From the NCBI RefSeq assembly GCF_010015445.1, contig NC_053115.1:4108576-4172575 (forward strand): a stretch of 64,000 bases of DNA. The letters are read 5' to 3'. The translations under genes and the position numbers were made by a program. This DNA comes from Perca fluviatilis. Its lineage: Eukaryota; Chordata; Actinopteri; Perciformes; Percidae. Under the pieces are notes generated by a model. That model was given only the letters and a program-made list of their open reading frames with translations. It was not told the DNA's origin and ran no database searches. Positions 1 through 10,535 of this stretch are shown piece after piece (position 1 is the first letter of the stretch; each line of letters starts with the position of its first letter).

Positions 1-31
1 AGTCACAAGGTGCCACCGTGGAAACAAGTTC

Positions 32-202
32 AAGGAATACTTCACCCTCAAAATGACTGATTTGTATATTAATCACTCACCGATTCTCCGTTCACCGTGG
101 AGGAATGCGACAACGACAAAGTTTTCTTCATGAATTCAAGGCAAGGCTCGGTGACTAAATAATACACAAATGGTCATTTTGAGGGTAAGGTATTCCTTTA
201 AT
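32..202. mobile_element. MITE with inverted ends (TTAAAGGAATAC type)
   Basis: The left end reads AAGGAATACTTCACCCTCAA and the right end is its near-exact inverse, ending in GGTATTCCTTTAA, giving about 26 bp of terminal inverted repeat around 170 bp. There is no coding capacity. The first 12 bases of the right end match the ends of the MITE at 44360-44681, so the two belong to the same terminal-sequence group. Confidence 0.75.
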
Positions 203-403
203 GACTTCCTTGCTTCATTGTTGGCGTTTTTAGAATAGGTATACTTTTGCAAATTACAAATTTTATTCCATATATGGCAACTGGCTGTATTTCAGACACT
301 CAATCACATTCATCAACTTCAAAACTTGCAACTCTGCAGCACAGAGTTTAGGATCACTTGATCTCCAGCCAATCCCTCTCATGGGAAGAGCTGGCAGGGA
401 TGC

Positions 404-795
404 AGGAGTGGGCATCGTTTGGATTTTAACGATTCTGATTCCAATTCCGATTCTTCCTTTCGATTCCGGTTCTTATCGATTCTCGATTCCGATTCTTTGA
501 GTGGTGGGTCACATGCTTATTTCACAAATAAGAGGAACATTTTATTTTGATTCAAAGGTGGGTTGCAGTTTGACAGGGCTTTTTCAATGTAAAATAAAGC
601 CACACTAGAGCGCCGCTTACTGTGCTCCATGGCTGCAACACAACAAGCGCCTGGCCGCTACGGAAACCAAAACTTGTGCATGTTAAATTTGGAACCCATG
701 ATCAGATTTGAAACCAAATCCTCCAAACAATTCCAATAAAGAAAACTTTTTTGAAACAATTTCAAGTAGGAATCGGTTCTCGATGCCCAATCCTA
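404..795. mobile_element. hAT-like MITE with GGGCATCG ends
   Basis: The left end AGGAGTGGGCATCG and the right end CGATGCCCAATCCT are inverted copies. The subterminal parts are rich in repeated GATTC/GATTCC motifs, which is usual for short non-autonomous hAT elements of fish. No target duplication can be defined and nothing is coded. Confidence 0.65.
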
Positions 796-1506
796 GCAGC
801 GAATGACCGCTCTACAGAAAAACAAAGCTTCTAATCAGTGCACCAATATTGTTCTCAGGTTCAATGTGGGTATAGTCAGAGAGAAGAAAGGAGACATTAG
901 AGGAAACTTGCCTCTGTATATCTTGGTGACTGCTGGCTCATTGAGTGCTGCTGGACCCTATACATTTTACATGCTATGTTTAGAGAAGGACTGGGGCTCG
1001 GGTTGTTGATGCTAACCACATTCAACAACAGCAAACACCACACTGCATTTGGACAATCTCTGGCCATCCCCCAGCATCACAGAAAATAACACAGAGAAAT
1101 GCCTGCAGAAAAATCCAATATGTTGTTCTGTTCCAAAAAGCTGTGCTGAAACCGAGTAAGTGAATACTCTGGGATTACATTTCACCCTGTACCCTCCCAG
1201 ATGGCCCCTAATCTCAAATTACAAACTGCTTCCAGACAGCCGGGGAAATGGAAAGTCCCGGAACTTGGACTGATGCTGAGAGAAGTTCTCTTTACCCACC
1301 TTTAAGAATAACCATTGCCAAGAAACACTCAAAACGTTCTTTTACGGCCCTCATAATCGTAGTCAAAGAGGCTCCTCCAGTTACAAGTACTAACTTAATT
1401 TCTATCTTTTGAGCTTCATAACGTGATTTTACTTAACACGCGTTCATTCTTTTTTGTTGTTATTTTGTGTTGCTTTGTATTGTGTGTCTTTTTTGTATAT
1501 AAAGTC
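796..1506. other. Unassigned AT-rich stretch
   Basis: No gene, RNA or inverted-ended element was recognised. The only open frame of note, 803-1009 plus, begins at the edge of the upstream MITE and resembles nothing known. Confidence 0.4.
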
Positions 1507-1562
1507 AACACATCCTCATAAACGGGTTCGTATGATATCGTACGAAACGTGCCAAGGGACGA
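1507..1562 (+). repeat. Fragment of repeat E (left end)
   Basis: The stretch containing CCTCATAAACGGGTTCGTAT and then GATATCGTACGAAA matches the left end of the larger repeat E copy at 55291-56485. It is a short isolated fragment. Confidence 0.55.
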
Positions 1563-1849
1563 CTGCAGTTTAAAGCTATAATCTAGTACAGTGGATCAAA
1601 TGGTGACATCTGTGTTTTAAACTGTACATGGTCCCTTTTAAATAAATAAAATAAGAATGAATGGATATTTCAGAGAGAAAATTGTTTTTTCTATAACACC
1701 CATGTAAAAAACAGAGCAGAAAACAGCAAGACAAGTTCACAAGAAAGTGACCACCTCCGTTTAATAATCTCTTCAGTTAGTTATTGCCTTCGTTGTCAGC
1801 TTCAAGGTAGTCTGGATCAACGGTGGTACATTTCCAGAATAAAGCCTGA

Positions 1850-2149
1850 CATCCGGCGCGCGGCTCACACGCAGGATGTCCGCTCTCAGAGTTTTGCCGT
1901 TTTCAAAATCCCTTCACTACGGGAAACAACAACGAGCTTCGAGCTAGCAAGCCACACGATGAAAAAAGCAAGTTTTACAGAACATTTTCAATCGTGCAAA
2001 ACAAGGCAGGCCTGCTTGGTTCTTTAGGGGGAATGAGTGTAAAGATTTACAAAGAATATGGTTATGACATTTCCTCTCTAACTGGGACGTTTTGGGACCG
2101 ATTGGTGGAGATTGCTGTAGACGAAGTACACGCGGCAATACACTGGTAA
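1850..2149 (+). CDS. Possible exon-like open frame in repeat B, unknown product
   Basis: A 100-codon frame without a stop runs from just after a TGA (1847-1849) to a TAA at 2147-2149. It has no ATG near its start. The translation includes the stretch KFYRTFSIVQNKAGLLGSLG and continues through a Tyr-, Ile- and Trp-containing tail with good protein-like composition. The frame closes inside CACTG-GTAAGAG, which also looks like a splice donor, so it could be an internal exon. The last 25 bases belong to a repeat (B) found again at 41607-41719, where only the downstream part survives. It may be part of a transposon gene. I do not recognise a domain. A 100-codon frame can occur by chance in 64 kb, so this is tentative. 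Confidence 0.25.
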   Translation, partial: HPARGSHAGCPLSEFCRFQNPFTTGNNNELRASKPHDEKSKFYRTFSIVQNKAGLLGSLGGMSVKIYKEYGYDISSLTGTFWDRLVEIAVDEVHAAIHW

Positions 2150-2222
2150 GAGCCAATGAGGTTTAACCATGTGTCCAGCTCACGTTACTGTATTGTGTGA
2201 TCAGTTAATTTAATATTGTATG
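2126..2222 (+). repeat. Dispersed repeat B, copy 1
   Basis: The stretch from the GCAATACACTGGTAAGAG region to TTTAATATTGTATG aligns with 41607-41719, including the block CTCACGTTACTGTATTGTGT. The function is unknown. Confidence 0.65.
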
Positions 2223-2244
2223 TGGCGTTTTCTTTTTGCACACG

Positions 2245-2415
2245 CAAGTTCCTTCCCGAGACTATTTTGCAGAGCCACCGTCGCTGAGTCCGGAGCTTAG
2301 CGCCGCCAAAGACGATTGCGATTGGTTTAAAGAAATGCAAACAACCCAGAGCATTTTTTTTCCTCCTATCCCAGAACGCATTTGCAGTGTGGAGATTGGT
2401 CTGACAATGCGAGAC
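2245..2415 (-). repeat. Repeat A, short copy (A1)
   Basis: Reverse-strand copy of the commonest repeat in the window. Read on the minus strand it runs from GTCTCGCATTG, through the region matching GTTTGCATTTCTTTAAACCA, to the AAATAGTCTCGGGAAGGAAC block, where it stops. The right half present in the 420-bp copy at 7424-7843 is missing. Non-coding. Confidence 0.75.
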
Positions 2416-2892
2416 CAGCTTCACGGCAATAACTGTACAAACGTAGTGCAAACTGGAGCATTCAAAAGAAAGAATTTCAACACTTTTTAGGTGGTTTATT
2501 CATTTTAATGTGTTCAAAAGTGACTTCTCTGGGCGGCAGCTAATTCACCGTGGGTGGTGAACATATTGTGACAGCAACACCAGCTGGGCGTTTGTTAAAA
2601 TCTAGTAAGCAACACATTGCGGCATTTTATTTCATCGTGCTCTTTTGATGTGGAGCAGTTTCTATGTCATCTGTTCGGTGCTGATGAGGAGAATTCGGGG
2701 GGATCAATGTCACTGCTGCTGCTGGCCAGCAGTGAAGCTCACTCTGCAGACACCCTCACATTTCTCAGCAATGCAAAGCCCTGGCCTAAAGAGCCTATTT
2801 CAACGCCGAGAACTCCCAAGAGGAGCGCAGAAAAACTATCCGGCAGAGCCAAATTCACAATCGATTGGTTTCTGCACATCACAGAGACACTA
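2416..2892. other. Unassigned stretch before the Harbinger-like element
   Basis: Short overlapping open frames (2617-2958 and 2645-2893, plus) occur here, but neither shows a recognisable domain and the longer one runs into the transposon end. No RNA or repeat was recognised. Confidence 0.4.
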
Positions 2893-3350
2893 GCTAAGTT
2901 TCCATCCACTTGTCAATCGAATTATCTGAAGTTTGGTAAAAAAAACTCATGCGAATAAAGCTGGTGAAAGTGTGTTTCCATCCAACAGCTTTAAAGCGAA
3001 TAAAAACCTTGTGCGTAATGACGTCACATGCTGTTTTGTGATTAAATTGGTATATCGAATTGATTTGAGACATTTTAAGGTGTTTCCATTCATTTTTGCA
3101 CTGAATCGCACAAGATTCAAGCGAACTTTTGCAAACAAAGTTTTGCTAGACAAAAGTAGTAGTTGTTGTTAATATTAGAAGCCAAGCTAAGCTCCGATGG
3201 GCCTTTGGCCTAGGATCTGATGCAGCTCATCAAAAAGGTGGAACTTGCCTTTTATTTTCCCTCCGGCACTGCTGCGAGACAACTCTCTTTTTTGAGCCGT
3301 GTATCGCTGTTTGAGCGCCTTCCATTTACTCCGCAGGACGTCCCACGGCT

Positions 3351-3358
3351 TGTCGTAA
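3351..3358. repeat. Target-site duplication, left copy (TGTCGTAA)
   Basis: Identical to 4248-4255 on the other side of the 889-bp element. Removing one copy plus the element rejoins the Myb/SANT-like coding sequence at GYD-KPWD. Confidence 0.9.
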
Positions 3359-4247
3359 GGGACATTCTAAAACTTGAAAAAGCTTAACGTGGTTTAATGT
3401 ATCTAAACAACGATCAATCATCACCAGATTTATCATGGTCATATCTTGTCATGAACCCTTAAGCCTGTCAAAAAAACTAAATCGAAATCCAACGATTATA
3501 GAAGTTATCTCACGTTTATGTGTCAGATAACGTCCATAATATTTGGACATTGGGTTAGATTTGACCGTTTTAAGTGGTTATGATGAGCAATATAGAAGAG
3601 GATTTTTATGGTGATGATTGATCGTTGTTTAGGTACATTAAACCACGTTAAGCTTTTTCACATTAGGACTTATAAAGCCCATGAGAACCGTGGAGAGTCA
3701 ACCCCCAGACGCTCCGCTGCCCTGAGGCAGAAACGCTTTATGTCAGATAATGTCCATAATAATTGGACGTTGTGTTAGATTATTTGACTGTTTTCCGTGG
3801 TTATGATGGGTAATATGAGAGAGAAATTTGGTGATGATTGATCATTGTTTAGGTACATTCAACCACGTTAAGCTTTTTCCATAGGCTCTATGAAGCAGAA
3901 ACGCTTAATGTCAGATAATGTCCATAATAATTGGACTTTGGGTTCGAGTTTTTGACAGTTTTCAGTGGTTATGGGGAGCAATATGAGAAAGAAATTTGGT
4001 AATCATTGATCATTGTTTAGGTACCTTGAACCATGTTAAGCTTTTTCCTCGCCATACGGCCAATGATGAAGAAAACATTAACGTGAGATAACTTCTATAA
4101 TCGTTGGATTTCGATTTAGGTTTTTTGACAGGCTGAAGTGTTCATGACAAGATATGACCATGATGATAAATCTGGTGATGATTGATCGTTGTTTAGATAC
4201 ATTAAACCACGTTAAGCTTTTTCACGTTAAGCGTTTTAGAATGTCCC
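3359..4247. mobile_element. 889-bp foldback element made of repeated modules
   Basis: Both ends read GGGACATTCTAAAAC inward, and about 160 bp of the left arm (3359-3520) is the inverse of the right arm (about 4080-4247). The interior contains further direct copies of the same module, starting at 3521, 3741 and 3909, each running from TGTCAGATAA to CACGTTAAGCTTTTTC or a close variant. The left arm lacks about 9 bases present near the right tip. It is flanked by TGTCGTAA on both sides (3351-3358 and 4248-4255), a perfect 8-bp target duplication. There is no coding frame, so it must be mobilised in trans. The 8-bp duplication fits hAT or another 8-bp-duplicating superfamily; the family is not identified. 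Confidence 0.85.
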
Positions 4248-4255
4248 TGTCGTAA
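4248..4255. repeat. Target-site duplication, right copy (TGTCGTAA)
   Basis: Perfect match to 3351-3358; marks the right edge of the 889-bp insertion. Confidence 0.9.
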
Positions 4256-4717
4256 CCTTTGTTGGTCATTTCCTTCGCGAGCTCCTGATAAATGATGGCG
4301 TTTCTTATTTTTGCTATCTAAAATAGCTGTTATATTTTTCTGGTAAATTAAATTAAAAAAGTATCTCGTCTCCTCGTTTGTCCACTTACATCTGTTTTTG
4401 TTGACAGCTGTCATGTGGGCAAACAGAGCAGAAATACTGGGCGGAAATGAACTGAAACTTCTTCTTCTTCGTTTTATTGCGGGTTGCAACCATAAAATGA
4501 CCTAAAACTTAATCGCAATTCATTATTTCTTCGGCAAATAACGTTTCCATCAGCGTTTATCGCATAAGCCGTATATAGCTCAAGAAAAAATCCGATGAGA
4601 ACAAACGTATTTTCAAGACAATATTCATGAAATTAAATCGGATTTTACTGTTTCCATAAAGCATTTTTCATTCGATATCTCTTAATTCGGATAAAAACGT
4701 GTGGATGGAAACATAGC

Positions 4718-5379
4718 AAGAGACTGAAACCGAGCGAGAGGTAGAAGGAGGAGGCCAGATGGGACGGGGGCTGCTTGGTGGGCTTAACTGAAAAAAAAAA
4801 AATCACAATGATGACGAGAAAGGGACTGATTCCATCCAGCACAAATCTGTACAATCAGGAGGATCATTTCAGGGGAGAAAACACACTCAAACCCAATCTC
4901 TCCGCTCACTTTCATCTCCTCTGAGTGCGCTTGTGAAGTTAGAGTGATGGCTATCAACAAATGAGCTATTCATCGGAGCGTGTAAAACTTTGAACCATGG
5001 AACAATGCTTCAGTTGGGATCTGAAGTGATACTAAACTGTACAGGAAATTGGATTCTGCTGAGGTGAGTGTAAAAAATGACAAAAGAGCAGGACTTAGTA
5101 TGAGTGAGCCCAAACTTAAGACCTTGGTCACATGAGCATTCATTAAACAGATTGAAATCTCATGCAAAACACATCAACCAATAAGACATATGCAACCTCT
5201 GTTCATTGGAGCTTCTAAATGTAATGCAGCGAAGGTTCACAAAACTCACTGTTCGGATCGAATCGTGGTTTTGAGTGACGGATCGGAGCAATTTTGGGAT
5301 CAGAACAAAAAAAAGGAGGGGCAATATTTTTTTTTGTTAAATGCTTTCCATATGTTACTGAAAGAACGGTCATAAAACA
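4718..5379. other. Mostly unassigned; hAT-like fragment near 5225-5340
   Basis: Nothing coding was recognised. The CGGATCGAATC ... GACGGATCGGAGC region around 5250-5295 resembles the GATCGG-rich interior of fish hAT MITEs, but no ends are visible. Confidence 0.3.
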
Positions 5380-5570
5380 CAGCTTGTTGAAGCCGGTGAG
5401 CGATTTCGCTTTCCCGGGGAAAACAAAGGACTTTCACCCCAGAAATGTGTGTTCTTTGGGAGTGCTTAAATCCAAACCACGATCTCTTTCCTAAACTTAA
5501 CTAGTCGTCTTGGTGCCTAAACTTAGCTGTCGTCGCCGCATAACGCTCACTTTTTGTCACTTAAACTTAA
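5380..5570 (-). repeat. Repeat E, partial copy (minus)
   Basis: The reverse complement aligns with 19920-20150 and with 55430-55680. Shared blocks include TTAAGTTTAGGAAA, GGTTTGGATT and GACAAAAAGTGAGCG. Non-coding interior of a dispersed element; neither end is present. Confidence 0.6.
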
Positions 5571-7423
5571 CCGTATTGTCCGCTGAAGCGTGCGGCAGCT
5601 TGCGGTGCTCTGTACCCGGCTCAAAGCCCCGTATTCTCAGGTAACTCACCCACCAAACAAATACACCAAATACAACGGAGCTGTAGCCGGCGTCACAGCT
5701 TTTCGAAGTTCCTCCGCTCCTCCAGTAGCCAAGACTGCTTTTAACATGCTCCGTTCACGCGAACATACAACTGGTTTTAACATGTTCACGTGAACTGAAA
5801 TTTTTTAACGGCAATCCTCCACAGAGATTTATCAGCCTACTTTAAGTAACAGCGACAGTAAACATTTATTTCACACTAATATTATGGTTAAACTTTGCAA
5901 TTGATACGCGGTTCACATGCAGTCTGAATCGTGAGCGTTGATCCATAGGGACCATGGCTCAACTATGGTCTGTTACACCACTAATGAAGGTTATTACAGC
6001 AGCATCTGCACAGCAAGCAATAGGGACTCAAACTAGCCTTGGAGGGTTTGATTTTAGTCCAAACTCTCGTTTCAAAAGGTTGCAAGGCCCCTCCCACAAA
6101 CATAAAAAGAAAGGGCCTAGTACTGTTTCCAGTTGAGTACAAATACAGGGCCTTGCCTCTATTCAAGATTGAATGCTAAAACATATTTTCTGATAAAAAA
6201 AAAGACTAGAACACGGACTTGACAGAATAATCAAATAATCAACCATGAAGCACAAGGACAAACACTGCATAGCCAATCTGTTGGTGTTCACAGAGTATAC
6301 TGAAGTGCAATAATAATAAAAGAACAGCCTGAATGGTGGCACGGAGTGAAAAGTCCTGTGGAGTGTGGTTGTGAAACAAAGAGAAACATAGCTTTCATTC
6401 TCTGCAAAACTAAATATTTTAGAGCCCCAGAAGTAGGCACAGAAAGAACCATTGTGTAAATAATCTGGGCATTTATCTATGTGGATCCAGCTCTAAACGG
6501 AGCAGCAATATGTCCTCCAAAAACTCCCAGTGCAGTTCCTGCTGGCGAGCACAGCCTCCCAGTGGGGCTGAGGATTGGACCTCACACGTCCACACTCGGC
6601 AGGCTGCATCATGGGGCTGTCGGCCGAGCTCACACATACTTATGCGTTCTCTCATGGCACATGGAAAGTTAATTGACTGCCTTTTGGAGGTGGTAAGCCC
6701 GTGATAGTGATGAATTGGTGCTTCTTCCCATCATTGCCGGAGCGCTAAAGTCTGCTTGGGCCCTGTACGTCACAAATCAACCAGCTCCTATATAAGGAGG
6801 AGAGTACAGGTTTTTGGAAAATTAACAGACAAGGAGCCAATAATTGAGATAACACAAACAAACCCATCAGTGGGAATCAAGGATGCTCGTTAGTTTCTCT
6901 GACTTTAAGAGCCCAAACTAAGAAGCCGTTCTGGTCTAGTGAGGATATGGGGAGATAATGATGCAACTGCAACAGAGCAATTATCTAATATCCAACTACA
7001 TCCTTTATATTTTATTCTGATGGAAAAAACGGGGGGAGCGGGATTCGTGTACCTTTTGTCAGCTAAACTCAAGTGCAACGGCCACTGAAAGGACTATCAT
7101 CTCGAGGAGCCCTGTACCCGGCTCACAGTCACCTTCTCTCAGCAAGTTACCTGTACAGACCTACAGTTAGAAACGCAATAAACTTTGCAATGTCTTCAAA
7201 AATATAACTGAGATTCTGCATTTAGTTGCAATGGACGGGCCCCCGAGGAGTCTAGCTCCATCCCGGACGCCGCGCACGAAGACTAACAGCTGACGTTGCG
7301 AGAGGAAACAGAAGCGAGCAGAAACGGCTGAACCCAGCGTCTTTCTCGCCCACTCTCTTGTCAACAAGCTGGTCGACATGGTACTGCTGAGTGCCAACCA
7401 CCGCATGGATAGCTGTGTTCTGG
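5571..7423. other. Unassigned 1.85-kb stretch
   Basis: No gene recognised. It holds two copies of a short dispersed block, CTGTACCCGGCTCA followed by a TTACC/TCACC motif (about 5610-5650 and 7112-7152), a weaker copy of which lies near 23905-23942. There is also a perfect palindrome GTTCACGTGAAC at 5784-5795 and a TATA-like CCTATATAAGGAGG at 6788-6801 without an associated open frame. Confidence 0.35.
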
Positions 7424-7843
7424 TAGTCTCGCATTGCCAGACTTCCTCCACGGCGGGTCTGGATAGGATGGGAGAAAAACGTGCTCTGGTTTATTGCCAT
7501 TTCTTTAAATCAATCACAATCATCCTGGAAGGCGCCGGAAGGACCAACGGTGCCGCTGTAAAATAGCTTGTTTTGGTGGAACGTGTACATTCAAAGGTTG
7601 TTTCAGTCGTTCAACAGAAAACTCCGATTGGACAGATAGTCTAGCTAGCTGTCTGGATTTACCCTGCAGAGATCTGAGGAGCAGTTAACCATAGTCCTCA
7701 CAAATCCACCAGAGGTTAAAATTACAACACAGAGAAAGAAGACGGTGACGGACATCCGGGCGAAATAAGGGACATCCGGCTGAATTTCCTGGCGGCACCT
7801 GAACAATCCCAGAAATGAAACATGGTCGATATACAGTAGACTA
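7424..7843 (+). repeat. Repeat A, near full-length copy (A2)
   Basis: This copy shows both proposed ends, TAGTCTCGCATTGCC on the left and GTCGATATACAGTAGACTA on the right, so the terminal inverted repeat is only TAGTCT. Internal landmarks are GGAGAAAAACGTGCTCTGG, GCTAGCTGTCTGGATTTACC, CCTGCAGAGATCTGAGGAGC and TGACGGACATCCGG. At 420 bp it is the best reference for the other copies. Non-coding, probably a non-autonomous DNA transposon; the superfamily is unresolved. Confidence 0.75.
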
Positions 7844-10092
7844 GCGTTATGGTGATACAACAACAAACAACATACTAACCGTTCATTAATCGTAATCGAC
7901 GTAAACTGTTCAATTAATCGTGTGATTTTGATTTTATGTCATTTCTGTCAGGTCCATAAAGTCAAGAACATACATGACAATAAAAATGATTTAGGAAATT
8001 TTTATTGAATAATTGCATTTCAGCTAATAAATTCTGAATTAAATTTTGGCGGTATGGCTCTGTTCAGGGAGTCCTCTGACCTTTCATGAGCACCATGAAA
8101 TAGCAGAGAGTCAGAGGACAGCAGCAGCATTAGGGAACGCTCACACAGTTTATGACTGTGTGAGCTGAACTATTCCCCCACATGAACAGAGCAGCAACGA
8201 TGACATAGAAGCAAATGCCACGCTATACACGACAAGGAGGAGCTGGGGAGGTGGTGGGCGGCAAAGAAGCGAGCAGCAAGCAGGTAGGAGCAAACTGAAT
8301 CTGCTTTAAATAGGGCACCCTGTTTGAGTGTAGCCATTGAGCAGCGAGGGGTGTTGACCAGCTGATGCGCTAATCCAGATCAGCTGATGCAGCACAGCTG
8401 GAGCAGATCAGCTGATGAGACCGTGTTGATGGCCAATAGCGTTAGCAGCGTCTTGACTACCTGGCCTGCCAGAACTGACGCTGACGCTCAATATCGACCG
8501 GCTCTATGTACAATCAGTGTACTGCCTCTTTAGAGTTGTTTTCCTTTTCACATTGCTTAGATTAGAAAACAGCGTTGTGACTCAAAAACCAAGTACTGTA
8601 GGGGGTTACAAGAAAATAACGGTGGTAAAGAAAAGTGATGTCATTTACCAGTGCTATAAAGTAGATGTGCTCAGCAAAAGCCACGCACTCTGGTGAAGGA
8701 GAATGTACTTCTGCCGACGCCTGCTTGTGTTCAAATGAATGCAACTGGGGCAGAGTATTCAAGGAAATCTATAAATATTCCCCCAGCTCCAATGATAGGC
8801 ATTGTGGTTATTTATAAATCCCATCCAGCTGAATGTCCCGAATGCTGCGTCACAAATCCCAAACAATCATACAGATGCAACTAACAATCAGCAACTTTTT
8901 TTCAGCTCTAGCACCTCGCAGAAAATTGAACATGATTTTAATTACAAACTAAACAATGGCTGCTTCCAAGACAGAAATGAGACAGTGTCTTCATAATCAG
9001 GCGCTGTTGGTGCAGAGACAACTAAATCCCAAGTCAAGTATTGTGAATGACTACAATGCAATCTCAGAGCAGGCCGGTAATGATTTTTTTTTTTAAATGC
9101 AGGGTTGACAAGTGTTGGTGCAACAGACGTAGAGAAAGTACAGAATGGAAACATAAGCCACTGACAAGTTCAATGATGTAGGGCTAAAATTTGGGAGGGG
9201 GCGGAAACATCAGTGAGCCAGTCGACATCAAAGGGTGCTGAGATGAAATGAAGGCACAGTCGACTGAGTGGTGCGAGGCTAACTTTGCCCCTACACAGCC
9301 CGCATGCTGATCACAGACTGCCACTCCCATTCCATTTCAGAGGCAAAGCAGCGCAGCCATTTGTCAAGGGTATTGTGGTTTGAGTAAACCAGCCACTCAC
9401 TATGCATCTCAGCACAAAATATTACCAACGTGAGCCAGGGGCAAATTAATATTTTGTTGCATCAGGCAGTCCGTGGACTGAATTAAGCAACTTTGACTGA
9501 CAGCAGGCTTTTTGTCTCGAAAAAGCCCCCCAAAAAAGGTGAAAAACTGCTTAGTATTTCTTACTTTATCCTAATAAACTCACAAACTGACAGTCCACTT
9601 ATGAGCTTATGATCTTTTGCACCCTGAAACAGATGCAAAGTTACACCAAACCAAATCTAAGGAATAAGCCATTTGTTGTAAGGGTTCTTCGTCCAACACT
9701 GTGCATATTTTACAATCATACAAAAGATATCTGAGACCTGCAGATATAATGGGAACAGAGCAATATGCATTGTCAATATGCACAAAGGCATCAATAACCA
9801 TGCTGACTGGAAAACAATAAGCAGCTAATCCCCCTTTCTACACTATTACTTCTCAAGACGTTTTGCAGAGGGCCAAAGAATAGCAGAATGAACAGATGAG
9901 GCAATTTAATTTCACCAACAATGTCATTGTAAAAGACCAATAACTGCATTAGAGGATGGTGTTGTGACTACCTGGGGCAACACCACAGAGGTGGTCAGAT
10001 TTCATTAAACATGCAAAGCTGACTCCCTTCAAGTCAAGAGCAAAGAAAAACAGGAACAAATTAGCATATTTGCTTTTCTAAATTAACAACAG
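7844..10092. other. Unassigned 2.2-kb stretch
   Basis: Apart from a short TTAATCG-rich hAT-like segment near 7885-7935 and a T run near 9085, nothing was recognised. Open frames are short and without domain signatures. Confidence 0.35.

Positions 10093-10154
<62 letters not shown>
10093..10154 (+). repeat. (TAGA)n microsatellite
   Basis: About 15 uninterrupted TAGA units, likely polymorphic in length. Confidence 0.97.
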
Positions 10155-10317
10155 CTTTAGTACTGAGAGCGAGAGACGCAGATGTTGGTGGAAGGGCCCA
10201 ACTCATATAAACATGGTTAACAAGAACACATGGCTGTAGAACCTGTCAGACAAAGACCTTTTTCAGCTGAGGAGGAAAGTTCTGGCTTAGGGATTCAACT
10301 TCACAGGGGTATTTGAG

Positions 10318-10535
10318 GAGGTCTTCACGGGTCCACTCGGTTTTGAGGAACCAAGATCTGACCCAGGACCCGAATTGGAACCAAAGAGTCTCTATTAGAG
10401 TGTGTTTGTGTCAACTGCTTTTTAGATTGGGTCTAATTTTTCTGGGGAATATTTGGATCAGGATTACCTTCGGATTGGGTCTCTCTGTTTTAAAAATGAA
10501 TATATGCAAGTCTGGTTCGGACCTACGAAGACCTC
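10318..10535. mobile_element. Small MITE-like element with GAGGTCTTC ends
   Basis: The left GAGGTCTTCACGGGTCC and the right GGACCTACGAAGACCTC are inverted copies over about 17 bp, spanning 218 bp. Internal GGGTCT/GGGTCC motifs recur. The 10313-10543 open frame is a by-product. No target duplication is clear. Confidence 0.5.

Larger units (their letters stand above)
3187..4489 (-). pseudogene. Myb/SANT-like transposon protein, disrupted
   Basis: Read from 4489 down, the protein starts with a basic stretch and then CKWTNEETRYFFNLIYQKNI, the tryptophan-led first helix of the Myb/SANT-like domain in Harbinger-type transposon proteins. A one-base frameshift near 4308 moves the continuing homology (IYQELAKEMTNKGYD) to the next frame. 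The gene is then interrupted by the insertion 3359-4247 and resumes with KPWDVLRSKWKALKQRY, a lysine/serine-rich linker and FHLFDELHQILG, ending at TAG 3187-3189. Domain order and spacing fit a trihelix DNA-binding module that in intact elements helps the transposase bind transposon ends. Frameshift and insertion make it non-functional. Whether the short N-terminal extension is genuine is uncertain. Confidence 0.75.
2893..4717 (-). mobile_element. PIF/Harbinger-like element with Myb gene, no transposase
   Basis: The left end GCTAAGTTTCCATCCACTTG and the inverted right end GCTATGTTTCCATCCACACG form imperfect terminal repeats, and TTTCCATCCA motifs recur just inside the left end. Between them lies a minus-strand Myb/SANT-like gene (separate entry). 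PIF/Harbinger elements usually carry a transposase plus a Myb-like DNA-binding protein; no transposase is seen here, so this is a Myb-only, non-autonomous or internally deleted copy. The three-base target duplication expected of this superfamily is not preserved (CTA on the left, AAG on the right). An 889-bp element has inserted into it. Confidence 0.65.

Noticed and set aside
6788..6801. TATA-like promoter CCTATATAAGGAGG
   Set aside because: No initiator, conserved upstream elements or downstream coding exon could be seen; a chance match is likely.
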